A stretch of 64,000 bases of DNA from Solwaraspora sp. WMMA2065 (lineage in GTDB: Bacteria > Actinomycetota > Actinomycetes > Mycobacteriales > Micromonosporaceae), in contig NZ_CP128361.1 in assembly GCF_030345075.1 (NCBI RefSeq), positions 620,001-684,000 of the forward strand. The letters run 5' to 3'. The notes below the pieces were generated by a model that had not been told where the DNA came from, searched no databases, and worked only from the letters and a program-made list of their open reading frames with translations. Both the position numbers and the translations under genes were made by a program. This document shows, in pieces, positions 8,837 to 17,509 of this stretch (position 1 is its first letter; the number at the start of each line of letters is the position of its first letter).

Positions 8837-10338
8837 CAGGTCGACGGCTTTCGGCGGCGCATCCCGGTCGGTGGCGGGCGCACCTGCGGGTCCGGCTCAG
8901 CCTGCGCACCCGGCTGACCGCGATCAGCGTGCTGGGTCTCACCGCCGGCCTGGCCGCTGGGGCGATCGGGCTCACCGTCGTCCTCGCGCTGGCGTTGGAA
9001 CGCAGCGCCGACGCCGACGCCCGGACCACCGCCGACGCGATCGCCCAGCTGGTGGCCGCCGACGCGGTGCCCGACCCGTTGCCAGTGGCCGGCAACGACG
9101 TACGGGTGCAGATCGTCGACGAGCGGGGACGGATACGCGCCGCGTCCATTGGCGCCGATCGACTCGTCCCGATGCTCTACGCGGGCGAGCGGGAACAGCT
9201 CGCCGCCGAACCGACCGGGGCGGTCACCGTGCCGGGTGCCCGGCTCGGTCTGCGCGGCCCGGTTCGGGTGATCGCCCAACCGGCCGGCGGGCCAGCGCAG
9301 CCGCGTACCGTGCTGGTCGCCCGGTCGATGGCCGACATCAACCGCAGCCTCGCCCTGGTCCGGGTGATTCTGCTGATGACGTTCCCACTGTTGGTGGCGG
9401 CGGTCACGGTCATCGTCTGGCGGGCCGTCGGGGCGACGCTGCGGCCGGTGGAGAAACTGCGGGCCGGCGCGGCCGAGATCACTGGTGGCGACCAGGCCGG
9501 TCACCTGCCGGTGCCGGGTGGTGGCGACGAGATTCAGCGGCTGGCGGTCACCCTCAACGACATGCTCGACCGGTTGGAGGCCGCGCGGGCCCGGCAACGC
9601 GCGTTCGTCGCCGACGCCGCCCACGAGCTGCGCAGTCCGCTGACCAATCTGCGTACGCAGCTTGAGGTGGCGCAGCGACTCGGTAGCCGCACGGACTGGT
9701 TGGCGGTCGCCGACGACCTGCTGGCGGACAGTCAACGACTCAGCCGACTGGTCGACGACCTGCTGCTGCTGGCCCGCGCCGACCAGCAGGCCGACCAGTC
9801 CGGTGTGGTGCTCGGCCCGGTCGGTCCGGTGGAACTGGGCGAGCTGGCCGCCACGGTGGCCGCCCGGTATCCACGGCCGCCGGTGCGGGTGGTGCCGCCG
9901 GACCAGCCGCTGTGGATTGCCGGCGACCCGGACGCGCTGGTCCGGGTGTTGGCCAACCTGCTGGACAACGCGGTCCGACACGCCCGCTCCGAGGTGCTGG
10001 TGACCGCCCGACCGGACGGGCCGGACTGGCATGAGCTCCTGGTCACCGATGACGGTCCGGGTGTCCCACCGGCCGACCGGCAACGGGTCTTCGACCGGTT
10101 CACCCGGCTCGACGACGCGCGGGCCCACGACGCCGGCGGCGCCGGGCTCGGACTGGCCATCGTCGCGCAGTTGGTCCGCCGACACGGCGGCACTGTCGAA
10201 CTGGCCGATGCGGGGCGGACGGACGATGCGGCAGGACACGACGGTGATGCGGCAGAGCCTCACGGTGCTTGTCCCGGACTTCAGGTTCGGGTCCGGCTTC
10301 CGGCAGACCCGGTGGACGACGAGCCCGGCCCGGCATAG
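8833..10338 (+). CDS. Sensor histidine kinase
   Basis: A 501-aa membrane kinase with two transmembrane segments (about 38-62 and 178-198) around a short extracytoplasmic sensor, then HAMP, the dimerisation box FVADAAHELRSPLTNLRTQLE with the phosphoacceptor His, the N-box NLLDNAVRHA and ATP-lid motifs DDGPGVP and GLGLAIV. The last 50 residues are an Asp/Gly-rich tail (GRTDDAAGHDGDAAEP) not typical of the family. It is partner of the regulator whose stop it overlaps. The signal is unknown. Confidence 0.94.
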   Translation: MTGRRLSAAHPGRWRAHLRVRLSLRTRLTAISVLGLTAGLAAGAIGLTVVLALALERSADADARTTADAIAQLVAADAVPDPLPVAGNDVRVQIVDERGRIRAASIGADRLVPMLYAGEREQLAAEPTGAVTVPGARLGLRGPVRVIAQPAGGPAQPRTVLVARSMADINRSLALVRVILLMTFPLLVAAVTVIVWRAVGATLRPVEKLRAGAAEITGGDQAGHLPVPGGGDEIQRLAVTLNDMLDRLEAARARQRAFVADAAHELRSPLTNLRTQLEVAQRLGSRTDWLAVADDLLADSQRLSRLVDDLLLLARADQQADQSGVVLGPVGPVELGELAATVAARYPRPPVRVVPPDQPLWIAGDPDALVRVLANLLDNAVRHARSEVLVTARPDGPDWHELLVTDDGPGVPPADRQRVFDRFTRLDDARAHDAGGAGLGLAIVAQLVRRHGGTVELADAGRTDDAAGHDGDAAEPHGACPGLQVRVRLPADPVDDEPGPA

Positions 10339-10348
10339 ACCGGACAGG

Positions 10349-12889
10349 TTACCGGGCGTTCGCTGCCCGGTCCGTGCAGACCGGGTCGGCCTGCCCGATC
10401 ACGTCGGCCGAGTAGACCACGGCGACCGTGAAGCAGTAGTCGATCGACTCGTTCAGCCCGTACGCGACGAAGCTGTCCGCACCCGCCGGCAACGTCATGA
10501 AGGCTCGGGGCTGCTGATCGTTGCTCCCCCCGGAGATCAACACCTGTCCCTCGGCACCCGCCGGATAGGTCCAGGTCAACGTCACGCTGTCCCGGTTGTC
10601 GCGCAGGCCCACGCCGCCCGGGGCGGTACCCGGTGTGGCCGGCGGCGCAGCGCTGGTCGGCGTACCGGTCGGGGAGGTGACCTCGGCTGGTGCCGCGGTC
10701 GGCCCGGAGGACGTCTCGTCGACCAGGCTGACGCCGGCCACCACCGCCGCAGCGCCGAGCAGAACCACCACCACGCCGGTGAACACCAGCATCGGCCCGC
10801 GTGGGCGGGCAGCGGTCGCCACCGGCTTGGGTACCGGCACCAGCTGTCCTCGCTGCCGCCGGACCGGAAGGTTCCTGCGGCGGTCGGGTATCCGGCTGAG
10901 TTCACGCCGTGGCAGTCGGGACAGCGTCCCGGTGCTGCGGCCCGTGCCGGTGGCGCCGGTTCCGATGGTCGCGCCGGCTCCACCGGCTGCGACGCTCGTG
11001 GCCGGTCCGTCCGTGGCTCCGGTGCCCGGTCCGTCCGTGACCTCGGCGTGGCGGGCTGCGGAGTCGGCATCGACCGAGGCGTCCGGGCCCGCGAAGGCTT
11101 CGTCGGTCACCGGTGGTGCCGGCTCCGGTCGAGCGCCTGCCCTGTCGGGCACCCGTGGGTTGGGTACGAAGGCAGGGGTCTCCGGCGGCACCGGCTCGCC
11201 GGGCACGGCCGCCGGGTCGCTCACGGAACTGCCGGCCGTGGGAGTGTCGGGCGCTGACGGGCCGGTCGCCTGCCGGAACCGGACCGGCCCGAACGGGCTG
11301 ACCGGGCCGGCGGCGTCCGAGGCGTCCGGGCGTTCTGGTGCGTCCGGGCGATCCGGTCCGTCCGGGCGATCCGCAGCGGCCGGATCGGAGCCATCGCCGG
11401 CACCGGACTGCTCGGGCGGCCACCACGGTTCGTCGAAGAGCCAGATGCCGGGTGCCCCGTCATGGTTGGTGGAGCCGGACGGTGGCAGATCGACCGGCAC
11501 CCGGGGCGGTGGGATGCTCGCTGGCCGGCCGTCGGTCGTGTCGGGTTCGTCCGGTTGGTGCTGGTCGCCTCGCTGCTCCTGCCCGGTCGTGTTCCGCCGG
11601 GCAGGGGAGGGGTCGTCGGTCAGCCAACCACTGGGCGACCAGAGCGGGTCATCGGCGTCGCCGCCCGCCGGTTCCCGTTCAATCCAGCCGTGCTGGCTCC
11701 ACGGTCGGCCGCTGTCCAGCTCAGCCGCCGGGTCGGGCACTGATTGGTCCACCGGCTGGTCCAGCGGGTCGAGCCAGGGCGGGTCGGCCCGGTGCCGTCC
11801 GTCCCGATGGCCGTCCGTCTCGTCGTCGCTTGACCGGTCGGTGGTCGGCGTCGCTGACGACGCGCTCGGTTCCGTCCAGAACGCCGCCGACCAGCGGGGG
11901 TCGGCTACCTCAGTGACCGGCGGTTCCGGCTCGATCCAGCTGGGCTCGGCCCAGGCCGGACCGGTGAGCCGGTCGCGCCCGGCGGGATCGGCCGCCGGAG
12001 CAGCCGGAGCCGCTGGCCCACTGGCCGGCCTGGTGCCGGGCGGCCAGCCGCCCTGGTCCAAGCCGCCGTCGTGGCCTGGGCCGCCGTTGTCGTCCGGCCG
12101 GAGGATCGGGCCCGGGCCGCCGGTGTCGTCCGGACTGCGGTCGGGATCCGGGCCGCCGGTGTCGTCCGGCCCGTCGTCGACCGGCCCCTGCCCGCCACAG
12201 CGGTGCGCCGGATCCGCTGACGCCTCGGCCAGCGCGGCGACCTGCCCGATTAGCGGATGGTCGGCCGGCAGGCGGGTGCGGCACAGGTCGATGGCGAGCG
12301 ACAGGCTGACGTCGGACTCGGCGAGCCGGCCGCAGTCGCGCTGCATCGCGCCGAGCCGGGCCAGCATCTTGATCCCGGCCGGATGCCCCTCGCCGTACAC
12401 CTCGCGGTGCAGTTCCCAGGCATCCTCCAGACGGTCCCGGGCGATGTCGCACTCGCCGCGAGCGAATTCGACGGTGGCGAGGTCCGCGTGGGCGGCCAGG
12501 ACCCGGAGCGACTCGGGGCCGTCGATGGCGCAGAGTTCGTCGATCACCTCGCGGTACAGGTGCGCGGCGCGGGCGTCGCTGCCCACCCGGTGCAGGACGG
12601 CGGCGAGGGTGGCGGCGGCCCCGATGGTCCGCTCGTCCGCCGTGCCGTGCAGTCGCTGGTTCGCCGAGTACGCGTACGCCGCCCACGCCCGCGCCGCCGG
12701 CGCCTCGCCGAGCGCGACCGTCACCCGGGCCAGCAGTCCGGCGGCCTCCGCCTGTTCAGCGCTGGCGTGTGCGGGACGCGAGTCAGTGTCGGCCAACGCC
12801 GTGGCCAGCAGATTACGCGCGCCCGGCAGGTCGCCGACGCTGATCAGGCCGTGCGCCTGCGTGGTGATTTCGCCCAGGCCGAGAGACAC
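10349..12889 (-). CDS. Large TPR / disordered / single-TM / FN3 protein
   Basis: An 846-aa protein with an unusual layout. Residues 1-210 are TPR-like helices (EAAGLLARVTVALGEAPAARAWA and following). About 400 residues rich in Pro, Asp and Gly follow, including repeats of PDDTGGP and runs such as RPDGPDRPDAP. Then comes one transmembrane helix (GPMLVFTGVVVVLLGAAAVVAG) and a C-terminal fibronectin-III-like domain (VTLTWTYPAGAEGQVLISGG) that would lie outside the cell. It starts with GTG. It probably links a cytoplasmic assembly platform to the cell surface; no specific function can be assigned. The opposite-strand frame of 778 codons is an artefact of composition. Confidence 0.75.
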   Translation of the reverse strand: MSLGLGEITTQAHGLISVGDLPGARNLLATALADTDSRPAHASAEQAEAAGLLARVTVALGEAPAARAWAAYAYSANQRLHGTADERTIGAAATLAAVLHRVGSDARAAHLYREVIDELCAIDGPESLRVLAAHADLATVEFARGECDIARDRLEDAWELHREVYGEGHPAGIKMLARLGAMQRDCGRLAESDVSLSLAIDLCRTRLPADHPLIGQVAALAEASADPAHRCGGQGPVDDGPDDTGGPDPDRSPDDTGGPGPILRPDDNGGPGHDGGLDQGGWPPGTRPASGPAAPAAPAADPAGRDRLTGPAWAEPSWIEPEPPVTEVADPRWSAAFWTEPSASSATPTTDRSSDDETDGHRDGRHRADPPWLDPLDQPVDQSVPDPAAELDSGRPWSQHGWIEREPAGGDADDPLWSPSGWLTDDPSPARRNTTGQEQRGDQHQPDEPDTTDGRPASIPPPRVPVDLPPSGSTNHDGAPGIWLFDEPWWPPEQSGAGDGSDPAAADRPDGPDRPDAPERPDASDAAGPVSPFGPVRFRQATGPSAPDTPTAGSSVSDPAAVPGEPVPPETPAFVPNPRVPDRAGARPEPAPPVTDEAFAGPDASVDADSAARHAEVTDGPGTGATDGPATSVAAGGAGATIGTGATGTGRSTGTLSRLPRRELSRIPDRRRNLPVRRQRGQLVPVPKPVATAARPRGPMLVFTGVVVVLLGAAAVVAGVSLVDETSSGPTAAPAEVTSPTGTPTSAAPPATPGTAPGGVGLRDNRDSVTLTWTYPAGAEGQVLISGGSNDQQPRAFMTLPAGADSFVAYGLNESIDYCFTVAVVYSADVIGQADPVCTDRAANAR

Positions 12890-12947
12890 GTCCCATCGTG
12901 CGTGTCCGACGACGGTCTGTACAAGGGTCTGATGTGGGACAGTTCGC

Positions 12948-13412
12948 TCATGATGGCGGATTGTTACCGGCCAGATGCTTGACTAACGCTTCGCTGATGA
13001 TCCGCAGTTGATCGACCTGTTCCGGGGTCAACTGGTCGAACAGGTGTTGCCGGACCGCGTCGACGTGGCCGGGCGCGGCGGCGCTGAGGGCGGTGAAGCC
13101 GGGCTCGGTGAGCACCGCGAACTGCCCGCGCCGGTCGGTCGGGCACTCCTCACGGCGGACCCAGCCGAGCTGCTCCAGCCGGGACACGGCGTGCGACAGC
13201 CGACTGCGGGAGGAGTCGGTTGCGTCGGCGAGCTCGCTCATCCGCAGGGTGCGCCGGGGTGCCTCGGAGAGTCGGACCAGGATCTCGTAGTACGCGTGCG
13301 GTATCCCCGCGCTCGCCTGCAGTTCGCGGTCCAGGGTCGCGGCCAACGTCCTGGTGGCGTAGAGGTACGCGCGCCAGGTGCGCTGTTCGTCGTCGTCGAG
13401 CCAGCGGGTCAT
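12948..13412 (-). CDS. MarR-family transcriptional regulator
   Basis: About 154 aa with the MarR winged helix: YYEILVRLSEAPRRTLRMSELA, the recognition region DSSRSRLSHAVSRLEQLGWVRRE and the wing DRRGQFAVLTEPG. The closing helices form the dimer interface. Several in-frame starts exist (MMVVMTRW); I took the one at MTRW, with the others up to 13424 possible. It is divergent from a VOC-family gene 60 bp away and probably controls it and itself. Confidence 0.9.
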   Translation of the reverse strand: MTRWLDDDEQRTWRAYLYATRTLAATLDRELQASAGIPHAYYEILVRLSEAPRRTLRMSELADATDSSRSRLSHAVSRLEQLGWVRREECPTDRRGQFAVLTEPGFTALSAAAPGHVDAVRQHLFDQLTPEQVDQLRIISEALVKHLAGNNPPS

Positions 13413-13435
13413 GACCACCATCATACCCGTAGTGG

Positions 13436-13464
13436 TTGAGCGTTGAACTAACTCGCGCTAGCCT
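13436..13464 (+). promoter_or_regulatory. Predicted promoter for the VOC gene, probably leaderless
   Basis: TTGAGC (13436-13441), 17-bp spacer, TAGCCT (13459-13464). The expected start site falls on or next to the ATG at 13472, and no Shine-Dalgarno is visible, so a leaderless transcript is likely. A short direct repeat (GTTGA twice) overlaps the -35 and could be part of a MarR site. Confidence 0.5.
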
Positions 13465-13471
13465 TCACGAC

Positions 13472-13993
13472 ATGGGAATCCACCGTCTCAACCACGCCGT
13501 GCTGTACATCTCGAACCTCGACCGGAGCCTGGCGTTCTACCGGGACGTGCTCGGGTTCTCCGTCGTGCCGATGACCCCCGACGGCTTCTCCGGCGTGGTC
13601 TTCCTGCAGGCCCCCGGCTCCACCAACGACCACGATCTCGGCCTGTTCGAGATCGGTGGCCACGCCGCGCGGTCCGGCGCGGGTCGCGGCATGGTCGGCC
13701 TCTACCACCTGGCCTGGGAGGTGGACACGCTCGACGAACTCGAGGCGCTCGCCACCCGGCTCGCCGCCGCCGGCGCCCTGGTCGGCACCTCCGACCACGG
13801 GACCACCAAGAGCTTGTACGGCCGGGATCCGGACGGGCTGGAGTTCGAGGTCGTCTGGTTGGTCCCCGCCGACCGCCTCGACGAGCAGGCGATTGCCGCC
13901 CGCAAGCGGATCCGGCCGCTCGACCTGGCCCGGGAGAAGCAGCGGTACGGCGCCCGGACCCGCGGTGGCGTCGGCGTCTCGGTGCCGGGCTGA
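13472..13993 (+). CDS. VOC-family (glyoxalase/extradiol dioxygenase fold) protein
   Basis: A 173-aa protein with two beta-alpha-beta-beta-beta modules. It shows LNHAVLYISNLDRSLAFYRDVLGF at the N-terminus with a potential metal-binding His, LYHLAWEVDTLDELE in the middle, and YGRDPDGLEFEVVWLV with the C-terminal Glu ligand. This matches catechol-2,3-dioxygenase-like or resistance proteins. The start is the ATG at 13472. The divergent MarR gene suggests induction by a small aromatic or electrophilic compound, which is inference. Confidence 0.88.
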   Translation: MGIHRLNHAVLYISNLDRSLAFYRDVLGFSVVPMTPDGFSGVVFLQAPGSTNDHDLGLFEIGGHAARSGAGRGMVGLYHLAWEVDTLDELEALATRLAAAGALVGTSDHGTTKSLYGRDPDGLEFEVVWLVPADRLDEQAIAARKRIRPLDLAREKQRYGARTRGGVGVSVPG

Positions 13994-14101
13994 CCGCGTA
14001 GCGAGCCGGAGCCGGCCCGCTGACTCCGGCTCCGACCGGCGACGGCGGCTCGGCCGGCCCCGCCCGCGCGGGCCGCGACCCGGGCCGGTAGAACGGACGC
14101 C

Positions 14102-15067
14102 ATGACAGTCGAGCCGGCGGGGCGGGTCCCGCACGACCTGTTGCTCCGCCACCTGAGCACCTGGGTTCCCGCCGCGCTGCGCCAGGCCCGTCGCGCCACC
14201 TTCGTTCAGGCGTACCAGGGCCCGCCGGGCACCACCGCGGACGCTGCGCTGCGCGCCGTCGCCGACCACCCGGAACTGGTCACCGGCCGGCACCTGACGG
14301 TCGTCACCGTCACGTCCTCCGGTGCCCAGCCGGACCCGACCGGGCTGCCGGCGGCGGTGACGGCCCATCTGCTGCCCGGCGGTCCGGAGCTGCTCCCGGT
14401 GGCCGTGACCGCCGCTGCGGCCGCCAACGCGCCGCTGTTGTGCCACCTCGACCTGGCCGGTGGCCCGTTGCCCGGACCCGTCGTGTGGCGCGCGTCGACG
14501 GCCGGCCGCCCGGCCGAGCTGCTGGTGGTCGGAGCGGCTTCACCAGCTGAACTGCGCCGGGTGCTGACCGCAGCCGGCTTTCCGCTGGTCAGCGTCGTCG
14601 AGCTGGTGCCGGCCGGGGTGGCCGGGCAGGTCGACGGCGGCACGTCGTACCCGGTCGCCTTCGCCACCGGGTCCGGCAAACGCATCGAGGCGTTCAAGGA
14701 GGCGCTCTGGGAGGTCGGTCCGGCGGGGTGGGGGCTGCGTGCCGCCGACGATCCGCAGGCGACGGCCGTCGCCCGGCAGGAGCCGGACGCGGCCGTCGCC
14801 GGGCAGGAGCCGGACCACTGGCTCGCCTCGCTGCGCGACCGGCTGTACGCCCACCTCGTCGAGTGCGGCTCCCGGACCGTCGCCGAGCTGCGCAGCTTCA
14901 CGGTGACCGGGACGGTCCACCGGGCCTCCGACGCCAACCGGGCGCTGGCCGGTCTGCTCGCCGCCGACCAGGTGCGGCGCTGGCCGGCGGACGGACGGTT
15001 GGCCGGCGACGTAAAGATCACCCCGACCGCCCCGGCTGCTGGCGGGCGTACTCCGTCCACCGCCTGA
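14102..15067 (+). CDS. Conserved-looking hypothetical protein with possible C-terminal winged helix
   Basis: 321 aa, not recognised. The N-terminal two thirds look alpha/beta (LTVVTVTSSGAQ, LLVVGAASPAELRRVLTAAGFPLVSVVELVPAG), suggesting a Rossmann-like fold. The C-terminal part (HLVECGSRTVAELRSF ... RASDANRALAGLLAADQVRRW) resembles a winged helix. A short duplication (RQEPDAAVAGQEPD) lies between. Codon use is normal. Its last 50 bp overlap the end of the convergent potassium-channel gene. Confidence 0.65.
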   Translation: MTVEPAGRVPHDLLLRHLSTWVPAALRQARRATFVQAYQGPPGTTADAALRAVADHPELVTGRHLTVVTVTSSGAQPDPTGLPAAVTAHLLPGGPELLPVAVTAAAAANAPLLCHLDLAGGPLPGPVVWRASTAGRPAELLVVGAASPAELRRVLTAAGFPLVSVVELVPAGVAGQVDGGTSYPVAFATGSGKRIEAFKEALWEVGPAGWGLRAADDPQATAVARQEPDAAVAGQEPDHWLASLRDRLYAHLVECGSRTVAELRSFTVTGTVHRASDANRALAGLLAADQVRRWPADGRLAGDVKITPTAPAAGGRTPSTA

Positions 15068-15569
15068 CCAGCAGCGACGCGCCGGTGGCGAGCACTCCGA
15101 CGCTGAACACCATCTGGACGCAGACCGCCGCGCGGGCGAGTTGGCCTTTGGCGTGTACGTCGCCGTACCCGATGGTGGTGAGCGTGCCGATCGCGAAGTA
15201 GAGCGCGTCGGTCTTCGTCGTCATGTCGATGAACTGAGCCGGGTCGCTGAACGAGATGACCAGGTCGGCCAGCGCGAACACGACCACTCCGCCGACCAGC
15301 GCGATCGCCAGCCGGGTGAGGCGTACGTCGGACGGATCGGCGGTGATCTGGTCGCGGATCTGCTGTAGCACCAGCGCGGCCACCAGTGTCACGCCGACGA
15401 CGGTGATCACGGCGCGGACCGCGAGATGCATCCCCGTCACCCCCGGCTCCACCGGGACCAGGTAGTAGAGCAGGACCATCAGCAGGCAGATGGCGGTGGT
15501 ACGCCGTACCTCGGCCCGGCGGGGATTCCGAGTACGGGACAGGGCATCATCTCCAGCTATATCGGACAT
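15018..15569 (-). CDS. Two-TM-pore potassium channel protein
   Basis: A 183-aa membrane protein with the selectivity filter TLTTIGYGDV preceded by a pore helix (ALYFAIG). Hydrophobic segments at about 27-45, 50-68, 88-106 and 143-165 suggest four helices, the last two flanking the pore. No RCK/TrkA regulatory domain is present, so gating control must come from elsewhere. The ATG at 15569 is used. It overlaps the hypothetical gene on the other strand by 50 bp. Confidence 0.92.
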   Translation of the reverse strand: MSDIAGDDALSRTRNPRRAEVRRTTAICLLMVLLYYLVPVEPGVTGMHLAVRAVITVVGVTLVAALVLQQIRDQITADPSDVRLTRLAIALVGGVVVFALADLVISFSDPAQFIDMTTKTDALYFAIGTLTTIGYGDVHAKGQLARAAVCVQMVFSVGVLATGASLLVRRWTEYARQQPGRSG

Positions 15570-15588
15570 AATATTATTATTCCTGCAG

Positions 15589-15626
15589 ATCGAAGGCTCG
15601 GCGGGCGATCCCGCCGAGCCTTCGAT
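15589..15626 (-). terminator. Perfect 17-bp-arm hairpin downstream of the DUF4236-like gene
   Basis: A perfect inverted repeat beginning ATCGAAGGCTCGG, with 17-bp arms and a 4-nt loop, starts 28 bp after the stop of the minus-strand gene at 15654-15833. An AT-rich run follows on the minus strand just before the channel gene start at 15569. It probably separates the two transcription units. Confidence 0.7.
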
Positions 15627-15653
15627 TATTGTCCTGCGCCTGCGCCTGCGCGC

Positions 15654-15833
15654 TCAGCTACGCGACTTGTCCTGCCTCCATGAGAACGGGCCGGGCAGGT
15701 CGTACCGGTGCGCCTTGGCCCGCGAGTTCCACGACCATCGGCCGATCCGGATGGTCCAGGACGAGAACCCGTTCTCGGTGAAGTTCAACTGGAGCGGGCC
15801 GAACCGCTTCCGCTTGCGGAACATGACGCCCAT
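15654..15833 (-). CDS. Short DUF4236-like protein
   Basis: A 59-aa protein starting MGVMFRKRKRFGPLQLNFT, with NGFSSWTIRIGRWSWNSRA and ending DLPGPFSWRQDKSRS. The N-terminal FRKR-K-GP-L-NF pattern and the Gly/Trp-rich beta segments resemble DUF4236 proteins, and the C-terminal DLPGPF segment is common in actinobacterial members. GGAGGG precedes the ATG and a strong hairpin follows the stop, supporting a real gene. The function of the family is unknown. Confidence 0.8.
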   Translation of the reverse strand: MGVMFRKRKRFGPLQLNFTENGFSSWTIRIGRWSWNSRAKAHRYDLPGPFSWRQDKSRS

Positions 15834-15922
15834 CGCTCGCGCTCCCTCCGTCGACCGTCAGCAGGTGGGCTGCTCAGTTCCCCGTCGCGTCGATCGGCAA
15901 ACCCGACCGTCCACATGCCTGG

Positions 15923-16378
15923 TTAGCGGGACTCCCAGGCGTCCGGCTTCAGCGTCAGCTTGCGGACGTGCGCCGGCATCCGGCCGGTGAGTACCTCGGC
16001 GAGGCTGACCTCGTCGACCACCTCGCGCAACGCGGCGCGTACCGCGATCCAGAGCCGGGGCAGGTTCTCCGCAGCACCGGCGTACCGGGTCTCCTCCGGA
16101 CGTAGCCCGCGCACCCCGGCCAGCGGTCCGTCCACCGCCCGCAGGATCATGCCGATGGTGACGTCCCCGGGCGGTTGGCTCAGCGTGTAGCCACCCTCCG
16201 CGCCGCGCTGTGCCCGGACCACCCCGCCCCGGCGCAGGTCGGCCAGCACCGCCTCGAGGAATTTGCGCGGCATGTCCTGCTCGGCGGCGATCGCCTGGGT
16301 GGACATCAGCGTCGGGTACGCGGCAGCGAGGATCAGCGCTGCTCGTACCGCGTAGTCGCCGCGCGCGGAGATCTGCAC
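15923..16378 (-). CDS. Rrf2-family transcriptional regulator without cysteines
   Basis: A 151-aa Rrf2 protein. It shows ISARGDYAVRAALILAAAYP at the N-terminus, the helix-turn-helix TQAIAAEQDMPRKFLEAVLADLRRGGVV and the wing RGAEGGYTLSQPPGDVTIGMIL. It has no Cys at all, so it cannot hold the Fe-S cluster of IscR or NsrR types and should sense something else. The GTG at 16378 is where similarity begins. The start lies 46 bp inside the end of the upstream AraC gene, so the two are co-transcribed. Confidence 0.87.
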   Translation of the reverse strand: MQISARGDYAVRAALILAAAYPTLMSTQAIAAEQDMPRKFLEAVLADLRRGGVVRAQRGAEGGYTLSQPPGDVTIGMILRAVDGPLAGVRGLRPEETRYAGAAENLPRLWIAVRAALREVVDEVSLAEVLTGRMPAHVRKLTLKPDAWESR

Positions 16379-17319
16379 GCCACCATCATGCCGGTTGCCG
16401 CGACCCGGTCGGTCACCGGTGGGCGTTCCAGCAGGTCGGCGCGGAAGCTCCCCGGACTGCACCCCACCTCGCGCTGAAAGAAACGGCCGAAGTTCGTCGG
16501 CTCGGGGAAGCCCAGCCGCGCACCGACCTGGGCCACCGGCAGGTTGGTCGCCGCGAGTAACCGCTTGGCCTGCAGCGCCACCCGGTCGTCGATCACCTGT
16601 TTGGCGGTCCGCCCGGTCACGGTCAGGCTGGCCCGGGTGAGGGTGCGGACCGCGCAGGACAGCCGTTCGGCGTACTCCTCGACCCGTCGGCTACGCGCGT
16701 GGTCCCGCTCCACCTCGGCCCGGAACCGCCGGAAGGTGTCCCACCTCGATGAACCCGCCCCGGTGGCTTCGTCCGCCCATGCGGGATAGTCACCGGGGCG
16801 ATCATCTGTGGTCGGGGTATCGAGCGCTGGCGGGGAGTCGTACGGCAGCAGGGCGACCCGCAGCAGCAGGACCCGCAGTTCATGGCGGAGGAGTTCGTCA
16901 ACGAGCGCCGTCCGCCGGGGCCGCTGGCTGTCCACGACGAGTTGGCTGACCTCGTTGATGATGGCGTCGGCGTCCTCACCGGTGAGCTGCCAGTGGGCGC
17001 GGGAGGTGGGCCGGTCCGGCATGCCTGGTGCCGCGGTCCATCGCACCAGGATCGCGTCCAGACCGTGCTGTCCGCCGGCCCGAACCACCTGCCCGGCGTG
17101 GGCCCACAGCAGGGTGCCGGGTCGGCATGGGTGGGCGACAAAGTCGATCTCGTGGCTGCCGTGACCGGCGGTGACCAGTAGCAGTTCGTCGTGGGGGAGC
17201 AACCGTGGTCGGGGTGGCACGTCGGCAGTCAGACTGTTACCGAGAGTAGTTGCGCTGATCGCTGGCCTCAGGGGATCCGGGTCGGACATCCGGCGGGCGA
17301 GCTGATCGGGCTGAACCAT
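16333..17319 (-). CDS. AraC-family transcriptional regulator
   Basis: A 328-aa regulator. The N-terminal cupin-like sensing half includes LLPHDELLLVTAGHGSHEIDFVAHPCRPGTLLWAHAGQV. The C-terminal half has the two AraC helix-turn-helix motifs, the second being VAQVGARLGFPEPTNFGRFFQREVGCSPGSFRA. I took the ATG at 17319 (MVQPDQLARR). The open frame continues to 17442 but has no similarity there, and neither start has a good ribosome site. It overlaps the downstream Rrf2 gene. Confidence 0.87.
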   Translation of the reverse strand: MVQPDQLARRMSDPDPLRPAISATTLGNSLTADVPPRPRLLPHDELLLVTAGHGSHEIDFVAHPCRPGTLLWAHAGQVVRAGGQHGLDAILVRWTAAPGMPDRPTSRAHWQLTGEDADAIINEVSQLVVDSQRPRRTALVDELLRHELRVLLLRVALLPYDSPPALDTPTTDDRPGDYPAWADEATGAGSSRWDTFRRFRAEVERDHARSRRVEEYAERLSCAVRTLTRASLTVTGRTAKQVIDDRVALQAKRLLAATNLPVAQVGARLGFPEPTNFGRFFQREVGCSPGSFRADLLERPPVTDRVAATGMMVACRSPRAATTRYEQR

Positions 17320-17509
17320 CGGTTTCGACGGTAACCGCAGCGCGCCGCAACCGCATCCCGACCACCGGCGGATCGTCGCGTCGTCCCAGCGGAGGCGCCG
17401 GGGTGCGCCGGTGGCCGCACCAGCGGCGGGAGTACGGCGCATCGCCGTACTCCCGTCACGCGAAACAGCCGCAGTCCCCGCCGGGTCGGGCGGAGTCGGG
17501 CCGTTCCGA

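Noticed and set aside
10596-12932. Plus-strand open frame of 778 codons
   Set aside because: Ser/Pro/Gly low-complexity product, exactly opposite the TPR/TM/FN3 gene; a composition artefact.
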